Shown: piece after piece, positions 8,131 through 15,348 of the stretch
Layout of the letters: every line of letters starts with the position of its first letter
Numbering within the stretch: the stretch's first letter is position 1
Assembly (NCBI GenBank): GCA_016709665.1
Contig: JADJMI010000007.1
Span: 1 to 17,510, forward strand
Direction of reading: 5' to 3'
Length of the DNA: 17,510 bases
Source: Betaproteobacteria bacterium
GTDB lineage: Bacteria; Pseudomonadota; Gammaproteobacteria; Burkholderiales; Usitatibacteraceae
The notes under the pieces: model-generated
The model's input: the letters and a program-made list of their open reading frames with translations, nothing else
Told to the model about the DNA's origin: nothing
Databases searched by the model: none
Made by a program: the position numbers and the translations under genes

Positions 8131-8658
8131 ATGAAGCCCGTGGAATCCGCCGGCGCGGCCCCGCCGCCCACGGTCCCCTCGCTCGTCGCGAGGCTCATCA
8201 CCGAATCACCGGTGCGCGTGAAGCAGAAGCTCGTCGCCTGCCTGCTCGGCGTGGCGGGGCCGCTCGCGCTCGCCTCGCTGGCCGACGGCCGTTTCGCGAG
8301 GCTCCTCGTTCGCCCGCCCACGCAGTCGCTCGCCGTCACGCTCGAGGAAGCCAGGCGGCTCACGGAAGGGCAGCTGCTCTCCATCGCCACGTACGCGTGG
8401 CAGGCGAGCCCGGCCGTGTTCGGCCGGATGGTCGAGATGCTGCAAGCGGAGAACCCCACGCTCCTTCGCACGTTCACCGGCGCGCTGCTGCTCTTCGCGC
8501 TCGGCGAGCGGCGCCGGCGCGACCGCATCCCCCTGACCGGCGCCCCGCGGCTCGCGCGCGCGCCGGGTAGACTTCCTTCCCCCGCCCGGAGCGCGCCGTC
8601 CATGTCCCAGCCCCTGCCCTCGAGGGCATCCGCGTCGTCGAGTTTTCCCACATGGTGA
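8131..8658 (+). CDS. Hypothetical protein, C-terminus uncertain
   Basis: No family recognised. A good ribosome binding site (GGAGG 8118-8122) precedes ATG 8131. The first ~125 residues look protein-like, with a Pro/Ala-rich start, one hydrophobic stretch (LVACLLGVAGPLALASLA) and amphipathic helices (LEEARRLTEGQLLSIATYAW). The end, rich in Arg, Pro and Ser, does not look natural and overlaps the next gene by 57 bases. A stop at 8568-8570 in a neighbouring frame would leave a clean 31-base gap, so a one-base error near 8500-8560 is suspected and the real protein is probably about 145 residues. It lies between LrgB and a CoA-transferase. The hydrophobic segment suggests membrane association, but nothing firmer can be said. 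Confidence 0.55.
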   Translation: MKPVESAGAAPPPTVPSLVARLITESPVRVKQKLVACLLGVAGPLALASLADGRFARLLVRPPTQSLAVTLEEARRLTEGQLLSIATYAWQASPAVFGRMVEMLQAENPTLLRTFTGALLLFALGERRRRDRIPLTGAPRLARAPGRLPSPARSAPSMSQPLPSRASASSSFPTW

Positions 8659-9729
8659 TGGGGCCCTCCTGCGGCCTGGTGCTCGCGGACCTGGGCGCCG
8701 AGGTCATCAAGGTGGAACCCGCGGGCAAGGGCGATCCCACGCGCCACCTCACCAGCACGGGCGCGGGGTTCTTCGCGTCGTTCAACCGCAACAAGAAGAG
8801 CGTCACGCTCGACCTCGCCTCGCCCGAGGGCATTGCGACGGCGAAAAAGCTCGTCGCCACCGCCGACGTCTTCATCGAGAACTTCCGGCCCGGCGCGCTG
8901 GAGGCGAAAGGGCTCGGCTACGAGGCGCTGTCGGCGGCCAACCCGCGGCTCGTCTACTGCTCGCTCAAGGGCTTCCTCACCGGGCCCTACGAGAAGCGCA
9001 CCGCGCTGGACGAAGTGGTGCAGATGATGAGCGGCCTCGCCTACATGACCGGCCCCGTGGGCAAGCCCCTGCGCGCCGGCGCGCCGGTGAACGACATGAT
9101 GGGCGGCATGTTCGGCGCCATCGCCATCCTCGCGGCGCTGCGCGACCGCGACCGCACCGGCCGGGGCCAGCTCGTGCAGGGCGGGTTGTTCGAAAACGCG
9201 GCCTGGCTCGTCTCCACCCACATGATGCAGGAGGCGGTGCTCGGCAAGCCCGCCATCCCGATGTCCGCGGGCAAGCGCGCGTGGGGCGTGTACGACATCT
9301 TCACCACGGCCGACGGCAAGAGCCTTTTCGTGGGCGTGGTGACGGAGCGCCAGTGGGAGCTCTTCACCGACGCGCTCGGCGAGGAGTCCCTGCGCGAGCC
9401 GGCCTACGCCACCAACAACGACCGCTCGCGCGCCCGCGAGACGCTCATCCCGCTGGTACAGACGATCCTGGGCCGGCGCGATTGCGCCACGATCGAGGCG
9501 ATGTGCGAGAAGGCGGGGCTGCCCTTCGCGCGCGTGCAGACGCCCTCGGACCTCTTCGACGATCCGCACTTGAATGCGGGCGGGATGATCGAGCAGGTGC
9601 TGCCCGATGGGAAGGACGACGCGCATCCCCGCGCTGCCGGTGCAGTTCGGCGACGCGAGGCTCGCCCTGCGCCTGCCGCTGCCGAAGCCGGGCGAACACA
9701 ATCTTGAAATCCTGGGGCCGCTCGCGTAG
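8602..9729 (+). CDS. Family III CoA-transferase (CaiB/BaiF), two frameshifts
   Basis: A second CaiB/BaiF-type CoA-transferase. ATG 8602 reads MSQPLP and then loses frame; one extra C in the run at 8617-8619 gives MSQPLPLEGIRVVEFSHMV, the normal family start. The main frame continues with LVLADLGAEVIKVEP, NRNKKSVTLDL, IENFRPGALE, NPRLVYCSLKGF and GRGQLVQGGLFE. Asp165 in GAPVNDMMGG fits the catalytic aspartate. Near 9617 one surplus G moves the end out of frame; corrected, the C-terminus becomes TTRIPALPVQFGD, then LPLPKPGEHN, and stops with TAG at 9727-9729, giving about 375 residues. The uncorrected frame stops at 9707. It is too different from the first transferase to be a recent duplicate. 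The CoA acceptor is unknown. Confidence 0.87.
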
Positions 9730-9753
9730 CGCCCCCGACGACGGAGACGGGCC

Positions 9754-10674
9754 ATGTGGAAGCTGGACGGCGGCGCGCCCGAGGTGATCGAGGCCCGCGT
9801 GCTCACGACGATGCCGGCGGCGTTCGCGAAAGCGGTTCGCTCCGACTGGGCCGACGCGAACAAGGGCGGCGAGCCGATCCCGAGCTTTCTCGAAGGCCCG
9901 GCCTTCGACCGTGCCGGGAACCTCTGGGTGGTGGACATCCCGCATGGGCGCGTCTTCCGCGTCTCGCCCGCGCTCGAGTGGACCCTCGTCGCCTCGACGG
10001 GCGGCTGGCCCAACGGCCTCGCCATCCACCGCGACGGCGCCGTGTGGATCGCCGACTATCGCCGCGGGCTGCTGCGGCTCGATCCGGGGACGGGTGAAAT
10101 CGGCACGGTGCTCGGCCACCGCAATTCCGAATCGCTCAAGGGCGTGAACGACCTCGCGTTCGATGCCGCGGGCCACTGCTACTTCACGGACCAGGGGCAG
10201 ACCGGGCTGCACGACCCCACCGGCCGCGTGTACCGGCTCGGTACCGATGGTCGGCTCGACCTGCTGATGGCCAACGTCCCCAGCCCCAACGGCATCGCGC
10301 TGGACGCGCACGGCAAGGTGCTGTTCGTCGCCGCGACGCGGGCCAACGCGATCTGGCGCGGGCCGCTGCTGCCGGACGGGTCCGTCTCGAAGGTGGGCGC
10401 CTTCCGCACGTTCTTCGGCGCGAGCGGGCCCGATGGCCTCGCGATGGATGCCGGCGGCCGCCTCGTCGTGGCCCACGCCAGCCTCGGGGGCGCGTTCGTG
10501 CTGAACGCGAAGGGCGAAGTGACGCACTTCGTGATGAGCCCGGTGGGCACGACGGTGACGAACGTCGCCTTCCGTCCCGGCACGTCCACGCTCGTGATGA
10601 CGGAGTCCGCCACCGGGACGATCCTCGAGGCGGCGCTGCCCGGCGTGGGGCAGGGGCTCTTCTCGCACGCCTGA
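9754..10674 (+). CDS. SMP-30/gluconolactonase/LRE-like six-bladed propeller hydrolase
   Basis: A 306-residue beta-propeller enzyme of the SMP-30/regucalcin/gluconolactonase family, usually a Ca2+- or Zn2+-dependent lactonase. GGAG at 9743-9746 precedes ATG 9754. Expected metal ligands are visible: Glu47 in FLEGPAFD, Asn179 in SPNGIALD and Asp227 in GPDGLAMD, with an additional KGVNDLAFD (Asn132). Repeated blade motifs of the type DRAGNLWVVD and HRDGAVWIAD recur. No signal peptide is apparent, so it is likely cytosolic. It is the last gene of the + strand cluster and the second lactone-type hydrolase there, after the amidohydrolase, suggesting a pathway with lactone intermediates such as sugar acids (inference). 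Confidence 0.9.
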   Translation: MWKLDGGAPEVIEARVLTTMPAAFAKAVRSDWADANKGGEPIPSFLEGPAFDRAGNLWVVDIPHGRVFRVSPALEWTLVASTGGWPNGLAIHRDGAVWIADYRRGLLRLDPGTGEIGTVLGHRNSESLKGVNDLAFDAAGHCYFTDQGQTGLHDPTGRVYRLGTDGRLDLLMANVPSPNGIALDAHGKVLFVAATRANAIWRGPLLPDGSVSKVGAFRTFFGASGPDGLAMDAGGRLVVAHASLGGAFVLNAKGEVTHFVMSPVGTTVTNVAFRPGTSTLVMTESATGTILEAALPGVGQGLFSHA

Positions 10675-10683
10675 ATTCGCGGC

Positions 10684-10710
10684 TCAAGATTCCGGCCCGG
10701 CGTTCGTTAA
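10684..10710 (+). promoter_or_regulatory. Candidate sigma28 (FliA) promoter
   Basis: TCAAG at 10684-10688 is followed after 14 bases by TTCGTTAA at 10703-10710. The sigma28 consensus is TAAAG, 14 bases, GCCGATAA, so the spacing is exact and the -10 matches six of eight positions if the A/T wobble is allowed. It ends 60 bases before the HDOD gene, in the only gap of the region with a somewhat AT-rich tract. HDOD proteins are often linked to motility and signalling. This is a pattern match only. Confidence 0.4.
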
Positions 10711-10770
10711 CCCGAAGGAGGGCTCGCCTCGCGGGCCCGATGCGCCCGCGCAAACCCAGCCGGAGAAACC

Positions 10771-11640
10771 ATGGTTCCCCCCGCCACGCTCGCCCCGCAG
10801 GAGGCCCGCCGGATCGTCGACGAGGTCGACATCCCGCCCTGCCCGGCCGTGCTGACAGCGGTCCTGAAGGAAATGCGCCGGGAAGAGCCTGATTTCCCGG
10901 CCATGGGCACGCGCATCGCGAGCGACCTTGGCCTGTCGGCCGCGCTGCTCAAGACCGTCAACTCGCCCTTCTACGGGCTCGGCCGGAAGGTGACGAGCGT
11001 GCAGCAGGCCATCGCCTACCTGGGCGTGAACGCGGCCGTGCGGCTGGTGACGGGCCTGCTCCTGCAGCAGGTCTTCCCCGTGTACCGCAACCCCGTCATC
11101 ACGCGCCTGTGGACGGAGTCCTCGCGCTTCGCGGCCGGCATGGCACGCCTCGCACGCGAGTTCGACGCCGTCGACGTCGACGAGGCCTACACGTTCGGGC
11201 TGTTCCGCGACTGCGGCATGCTGCTCATGGCGCGGCGGCATCCCGGCTACGAGAAGCTGCTGGGCCCCGAGTCGGTCGCCCACGACGCCGCGCTCCTGCG
11301 GGCCGAAAGCAGCCATTACGTGGTCGACCACGCCACGGTCGGGTACTACATGGCCGAAAGCTGGTACCTGCCGGCGAGCCTCGCGACGGCCGTGCAGAAC
11401 CACCACGACATCGCCTTCGTGCTGAACCGGAAGGACGAAATCCAGCGGGAAGCGCGTGTGTTGGTGGCGCTGGGCACGCTGGTCGAGCGGGCCGCCCCGG
11501 GCACCGAGCCGCCCGCGGACGGACACCTGCGCGATCCGCTGCTGGTCGTGGCGCTCGCCTGCCTCGGCGCGCAGGCACGGCAGCTTCCCGAACTCCTCGC
11601 CTCCGTTCGCGAGGCGCGGGACGCGCAGGACGAGGAATAG
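10771..11640 (+). CDS. HDOD domain signalling protein
   Basis: A 289-residue protein made almost entirely of one HDOD domain, a helical module related to HD phosphohydrolases but usually without the catalytic residues. Family features: IPPCPAVLTAVL, IASDLGLSAALLKTVNSPFYG, SVQQAIAYLGVNAAVRLV, and a GLFRDCGMLLMA segment at the place where true HD enzymes have His-Asp. A later AVQNHHDI stretch is also typical. GGAG at 10762-10765 supports ATG 10771. HDOD proteins take part in signal transduction, motility, chemotaxis and stress control through protein contacts. No output domain such as GGDEF or a receiver domain is attached. It follows the catabolic cluster but has its own likely promoter and is probably regulated separately. 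Confidence 0.9.
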   Translation: MVPPATLAPQEARRIVDEVDIPPCPAVLTAVLKEMRREEPDFPAMGTRIASDLGLSAALLKTVNSPFYGLGRKVTSVQQAIAYLGVNAAVRLVTGLLLQQVFPVYRNPVITRLWTESSRFAAGMARLAREFDAVDVDEAYTFGLFRDCGMLLMARRHPGYEKLLGPESVAHDAALLRAESSHYVVDHATVGYYMAESWYLPASLATAVQNHHDIAFVLNRKDEIQREARVLVALGTLVERAAPGTEPPADGHLRDPLLVVALACLGAQARQLPELLASVREARDAQDEE

Positions 11641-11648
11641 CGGCCTTC

Positions 11649-11677
11649 GGCGCGGGACGGTGAACCGGCCCCGCGCC
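11649..11677. terminator. Bidirectional terminator-like hairpin between convergent genes
   Basis: GGCGCGGG at 11649-11656 pairs perfectly with CCCGCGCC at 11670-11677, and inside it CGG (11658-11660) pairs with CCG (11665-11667) around a TGAA loop. The hairpin fills the 37-base gap between the convergent HDOD and acyl-CoA ligase stops. There is no T-tract, so it would be a non-canonical terminator or an RNA 3'-end stabiliser serving both strands. Confidence 0.6.
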
Positions 11678-13312
11678 TCAATCGACGCCGCGCAGCTCCC
11701 GCCGCAGGATCTTCCCCACCGTCGACTTGGGCAGCGCATCCAGGAAGCGCACCGACCTGGGCACCTTGTACGCCGCGAGCTCGCGCTGGCAATGGGCCTT
11801 CACCGTGTCCTCGGTGAGAGCCGCGCCGGCCGCTTTCACGACGAAGAGCTTCACCGCCTCGCCCGTGCGCTCGTCCGGCACGCCGATGCACGCGCATTCG
11901 GCGACGCCCGGGAAGGCGCTCGCCACGGCCTCGATCTCGTTGGGAAACACGTTGAAGCCCGAGACCAGCACCATGTCCTTCTTGCGGTCGACGAGCTTCA
12001 GGAATCCGCGCTCGTCGAAACGGCCGATGTCGCCCGTTCGGAAGTAGCCGTCCTTCGTGAAGGCCGCCTCGTTGGCCTGCGGCTGGTTCCAGTAGCCGGC
12101 CATCACCTGCGGGCCTTTCGCGCACACCTCGCCCGCCTCGCCCGGGGGCACGTCGCGGCCGTCGTCGCCCAGAAGCACGATGTCGGTACCGGGAACCGGG
12201 AGCCCCGTGGTGGCGGTGAATTCGCCGAGCGACGGGGGATTCAACGTGAGCACGGGGCTGGTCTCCGAGAGCCCGTAGCCCTCGCAGATGTCCTTTCCCG
12301 TGATGGCCTTCCAGCGCGCCGCCGTCGAGGGCAGGATGCTCGAGCCGCCGCCCACCGCGAAACGCAGGCGCGAGAAATCGATCTCCTTCGCGCGCGGGTG
12401 CGCGGCGAGGCCGGCGTAGAGCGTGTTGACGCCCGCGAAGGCGGTGGGCCGCGCCTGCTTGAGCACGCCGACGAAGGCGTCCATGTCGCGCGGGTTGGCC
12501 ACCAGCCAGCTCTCGGCACCGGCGGAGGCGTAGGCGATCATGCTCACCATCAGCGCGAAGATGTGATAAAGCGGCAAAGCCGTGACGATCACGTCGTCGC
12601 CGTCACCGAGCGCGGTGCCGACCACGGCTCGGAACTGCATGGTGTTGGCGACAAGATTGCGGTGCGAAAGGCACGCGCCCTTCGAAAGCCCCGTGGTGCC
12701 GCCCGTGTACTGCAGGAAGGCCGGGTCGGCGCCCGAGATCGTCACGGGCTGCCGCTCGAGCCCGGCACCTTCGGCGAGCGCATCGACGAGTTTCACCGTG
12801 CCGGCGAGGCGGGCGTCCGCGGCCGGCCCGGGCAGCACCTTGCCGCTGCCGTCGCCCAGGCCCGTCGTCACCACGTGGCGGATCGGCGTGCGGGCCACGA
12901 TCTCCGCGAGCGTCGGCGTCGAGCCGTCGAAGATCACGATGACTTCCGCGCCCGCGTCGTTCAACTGGTGCTCGAGCTCGCGCGGCGTGTAGAGCGGGTT
13001 CACGTTCACCTGCACGGCGCCGGCGCGCAGGATGCCCAGGCACGCGATGGGGAAGGCGAGGAGGTTGGGCATCATGACCGCGACGCGGTCGCCCTGCTTC
13101 ACGCCGAGGCGGTGCTGCAGCCACGCCGCGAAATCCGCCGACAGCTTGTCGACCTCCGCATAGGTCAGCGAATGGCCGAAGGAGCGGAAGGCGGGGCGGC
13201 CGGCGTATTGCCGCATCGCGCTTTCCAGCAGGTGCACCACCGAGGGGTGGCCATCGACGTCGACCGACGCGGGGATGCCGTAACGGCGATACGTGTCGCT
13301 CCAGGGCTTCAT
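11678..13312 (-). CDS. Long-chain fatty-acid-type acyl-CoA ligase (AMP-forming)
   Basis: A 544-residue adenylate-forming enzyme that activates a carboxylic acid with ATP and joins it to CoA. Motifs in order: P-loop YTGGTTGLSKG (202-212), PLYHIFAL (247-254), GYGLSETSP (345-353), YFRTGDIG (423-430), and the C-terminal KSTVGKILRREL with catalytic Lys534. An upstream in-frame start would add 20 Arg/Pro-rich residues; ATG 13312 is chosen because the family-like sequence begins there (MKPWSDTYRRYGIP) and GAGGAG lies a short distance before it. It is closest in style to FadD-type ligases. It is the third gene on this strand after the RuBisCO-like protein and cupin, but a 106-base gap with hairpins separates it, so common function is not certain. 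Confidence 0.92.
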   Translation of the reverse strand: MKPWSDTYRRYGIPASVDVDGHPSVVHLLESAMRQYAGRPAFRSFGHSLTYAEVDKLSADFAAWLQHRLGVKQGDRVAVMMPNLLAFPIACLGILRAGAVQVNVNPLYTPRELEHQLNDAGAEVIVIFDGSTPTLAEIVARTPIRHVVTTGLGDGSGKVLPGPAADARLAGTVKLVDALAEGAGLERQPVTISGADPAFLQYTGGTTGLSKGACLSHRNLVANTMQFRAVVGTALGDGDDVIVTALPLYHIFALMVSMIAYASAGAESWLVANPRDMDAFVGVLKQARPTAFAGVNTLYAGLAAHPRAKEIDFSRLRFAVGGGSSILPSTAARWKAITGKDICEGYGLSETSPVLTLNPPSLGEFTATTGLPVPGTDIVLLGDDGRDVPPGEAGEVCAKGPQVMAGYWNQPQANEAAFTKDGYFRTGDIGRFDERGFLKLVDRKKDMVLVSGFNVFPNEIEAVASAFPGVAECACIGVPDERTGEAVKLFVVKAAGAALTEDTVKAHCQRELAAYKVPRSVRFLDALPKSTVGKILRRELRGVD

Positions 13313-13386
13313 GGCGGTGCTCTCCTCGTGGGCGGCGGGCCGTCGGTGCGGCCGCTCGTTCGGTGAGCGCATTCTGCCAGTGCCGC

Positions 13387-13417
13387 GGCGGCTCGTCGCC
13401 GCCTTTCGGGCGCCGAA
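13387..13417 (-). terminator. Tandem hairpins downstream of the cupin gene
   Basis: On the minus strand, two small hairpins directly follow the cupin stop at 13419. The first is TTCGG/CCGAA with a three-base loop (13405-13417) and the second is GGCGGC/GCCGCC with a five-base loop (13387-13403). Neither has a U-tract. They may weaken transcription into the acyl-CoA ligase or protect the upstream mRNA end. Confidence 0.35.
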
Positions 13418-13418
13418 G

Positions 13419-13847
13419 CTAGCGGAGCTTTCCTTCCAGCGGCCCGCGGATTTCCTCCGGCGGCAACTGCGGCCGGTCCCGCTCGCGATTCACGAGGCAG
13501 AGGAACCCCAGCGGCTCGTCCGGCGCGGCGCGGAACTGGTGCCACGCGAGCGGCGGCACGGCGACGAGGTCGTTCGGCCCGATGTCCCAAGCTTTATCGC
13601 CCACCAGGCACCGGCCGCGGCCACGGATCACCATCACGTTGTGCACGTGCTCGTGGCGCTCCAGCGTCGTCCAGCCGCCGGGCGCGACCTCGAAGTAGCG
13701 AAGCTGCGTGGCCATGGACGCGTCGTCGAAGAGCACCTGGCGCGTCACGTCCTTGAAGGGTGCGGCGCCGTCCTGCTTGTAGGCGAGCACGTCCACGCCC
13801 TCCCAGTGGAAGGTGCCATCGTGCTTGCGGACGAGCGGGTCGGTCAT
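13419..13847 (-). CDS. Cupin protein, partner of the RuBisCO-like protein
   Basis: A 142-residue single cupin barrel. ATG 13847 overlaps the RuBisCO-like gene stop as ATGA (13844-13847), so it is translationally coupled; a longer upstream frame is Arg-rich and lies inside that gene. Motif 1 is GGWTTLERHEHVHNVM, with three histidines as likely metal ligands; the usual glutamate of the motif is not evident. Motif 2 is GPNDLVAVPPLAWHQF with the final His. The preceding text KDVTRQVLFDD and the later LGFLCLVNRERDRPQLP recall, from memory, the cupin of the R. rubrum methylthioadenosine-isoprenoid shunt (1-methylthioxylulose 5-phosphate sulfurylase). That similarity could not be tested here; a generic mannose-6-phosphate-isomerase-like cupin is the alternative. 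Confidence 0.85.
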   Translation of the reverse strand: MTDPLVRKHDGTFHWEGVDVLAYKQDGAAPFKDVTRQVLFDDASMATQLRYFEVAPGGWTTLERHEHVHNVMVIRGRGRCLVGDKAWDIGPNDLVAVPPLAWHQFRAAPDEPLGFLCLVNRERDRPQLPPEEIRGPLEGKLR

Positions 13848-14944
13848 GGATGATTCCCGAAGGCGTGGACGCGGGCGACGAATTCGCGGGAGAGTTCGAG
13901 GAGCGCGTCTCCCGCCGAGAGCAGGCCGCCGCCGATGAGCAGCATCGTATCCGTTCCGTAGCCCGCGAGCATCTCGTCCACGCGCTCCACCGTCATGCCG
14001 CCGGCCGGCACGGGCAGGATGGGCGCGAGGCCGTCGAAGGGGCCGCGGGCCGCATCGCACAACGCGAGGCATGTCTCTCGCGAATAGCTGAAGCGCCCGC
14101 CATGATTGGGAAAGATCGTCGCGTCGGCGCCGAAGAGGCGGAAGAGGGTGCCGAGCAGCACGGGCGGCGCGATGCGCGAGGCGCCGCCCAGGGCCGGGTG
14201 CGCGAGGATGGGCATGCCGGCTTCCTCGCGGAACTCCACGAACGAGGGCAGGCCGATGAGCATAGGCGCGACGAGAGCCGCCTTCACGCCCGCGTACTCC
14301 GCGGCCTTGAGCTGCTCGCGAAGCTGCCGCGGCCGGCCGGAGAAGGTGGGCGCGTAGACGGTGCGCCCGCCCGTTTGCGCGTTGGCCGCGTCGATGGCCT
14401 TCTGCACCGCGACCACGCGCTCGGCGAAGGGCGAATACGCCTGGTCGGCGAGGCCGTGGTCGTCCTTCACCATGTCGATGCCGGCGAGGGCGAAGGTGCG
14501 GGCGAGTTCGGCCAGGTGGTGGATCGTCGAGCCCTGGGGCTTGAGCGCGGAGCAGGTGAGGGCGCGCGGCGGGGCTCCGACGAGTTCGCGCAAACCCGCG
14601 ATGCCGAAACGCGGTCCCGGGAACGCCTTCGCGTAACCCGGCGGGAACGCGACACGCTCGAGCGTCACCTCCGGCTGCAGCGAGCAGTTGCCGAAGAGCA
14701 TGTTGGCGAGCTGCGAGGCTTCCATGCCGGTGGTGGTCGAAGCGAGCGCGATGTCCGCCTCGAAGCCGCCCTCGACAGGGCGGATGGCTTCCACTCGCGC
14801 GACGATCTCGGCGAGCACGCGCTCGTCGCGAATGGCGGAGACGGGCATCTCGACGCTCTGCTCGGCGGCGAGGGCTTCGGCGCGCTCGCGGGCGGATTCG
14901 AAAGGCGCGGCGATGCGGTAGGTGGCGAGAAGGCGGTCGGTCAT
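13844..14944 (-). CDS. RuBisCO-like protein (form IV type)
   Basis: A 366-residue protein of the RuBisCO large-chain superfamily, much shorter than true RuBisCO (about 475). Equivalents of active-site residues seen: Asn86 in FGNCSLQ, Lys135 in ALKPQG, Lys160-Asp161-Asp162 in MVKDDHG (the carbamylated lysine and metal ligands), His249 in LAHPAL, AGG 314-316 and GGG 338-340 (phosphate binding). The usual metal-ligand Glu after KDD is His163, and the loop 6 lysine region reads PNHGGRF without lysine, so it should not fix CO2. Such proteins are enolases or isomerases, for example in methionine salvage, the methylthioadenosine-isoprenoid shunt, or apionate degradation. The coupled cupin favours the shunt-type isomerase (inference). 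No methylthioribose-1-phosphate isomerase or sugar-acid kinase gene is present in the window. No clear ribosome binding site is seen. Confidence 0.9.
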   Translation of the reverse strand: MTDRLLATYRIAAPFESARERAEALAAEQSVEMPVSAIRDERVLAEIVARVEAIRPVEGGFEADIALASTTTGMEASQLANMLFGNCSLQPEVTLERVAFPPGYAKAFPGPRFGIAGLRELVGAPPRALTCSALKPQGSTIHHLAELARTFALAGIDMVKDDHGLADQAYSPFAERVVAVQKAIDAANAQTGGRTVYAPTFSGRPRQLREQLKAAEYAGVKAALVAPMLIGLPSFVEFREEAGMPILAHPALGGASRIAPPVLLGTLFRLFGADATIFPNHGGRFSYSRETCLALCDAARGPFDGLAPILPVPAGGMTVERVDEMLAGYGTDTMLLIGGGLLSAGDALLELSREFVARVHAFGNHP

Positions 14945-15348
14945 GAAATGGCCACGCGCAGCGGGCGTGAACGGCGGGCTAGAGCTTCCCGCGCCGGCGA
15001 AGGGCCTTCACGACGGACTCGAACTCGAGCACCGGCTCCATCGCGCGGACTTCGAACGCAGCAAGGTCCGAGATGTTCCGGGATAGCAGGCCCGTCCTGG
15101 CGGTTGGTCTCGTCCTCCCAGAGGCTCGCCAACGGGCGTCCACGGAGGGGGAAGTGCGCTTGGGTGAATCCATGGCGGCATTCTAACGGGAAGCGATTCC
15201 CGGATGCTGCCCATGGAAGTCGGCGCGGCGGGCTTGATTGACTGATTTCGACCCGAAGCGGACGCTTAGGACACCGATAGCCTGAGCGCCTGATCGCTGA
15301 CGACGAGCGTTGAGACGCAATCCTATCTGGTTACGTAGCAGATTGATC
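14945..15348. other. Stretch without a confident gene; boundary of the low-GC region
   Basis: No RNA gene or clear promoter is seen. On the minus strand a 64-codon frame (15173 to a TAG at 14979) has a protein-like second half (GLLSRNISDLAAFEV, MEPVLEFESVVKAL), which could be a broken gene remnant, perhaps the end of a PIN-type toxin, but its first half looks like noise. From about 15180 the GC drops. The sequence at 15245-15270 (TTCGACCCGAAGCGGACG core) has the look of a dispersed intergenic repeat. A small dyad AGCG-N6-CGCT is also visible near 15285-15300. Confidence 0.4.

Noticed and set aside
1860..10025. Very long open frames on the minus strand (over 1000 codons each) opposite the + strand cluster
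   Set aside because: They are rich in Arg, His, Ala and Gly with no domain pattern and lie opposite well-supported genes. Such antisense frames arise from high third-position GC.
14979..15173. A 64-codon minus-strand frame upstream of the RuBisCO-like gene, considered as a PIN-type toxin end or ABC ATPase start
   Set aside because: Only about 35 residues look protein-like and no catalytic motif is present; kept only as a note in the gap description.
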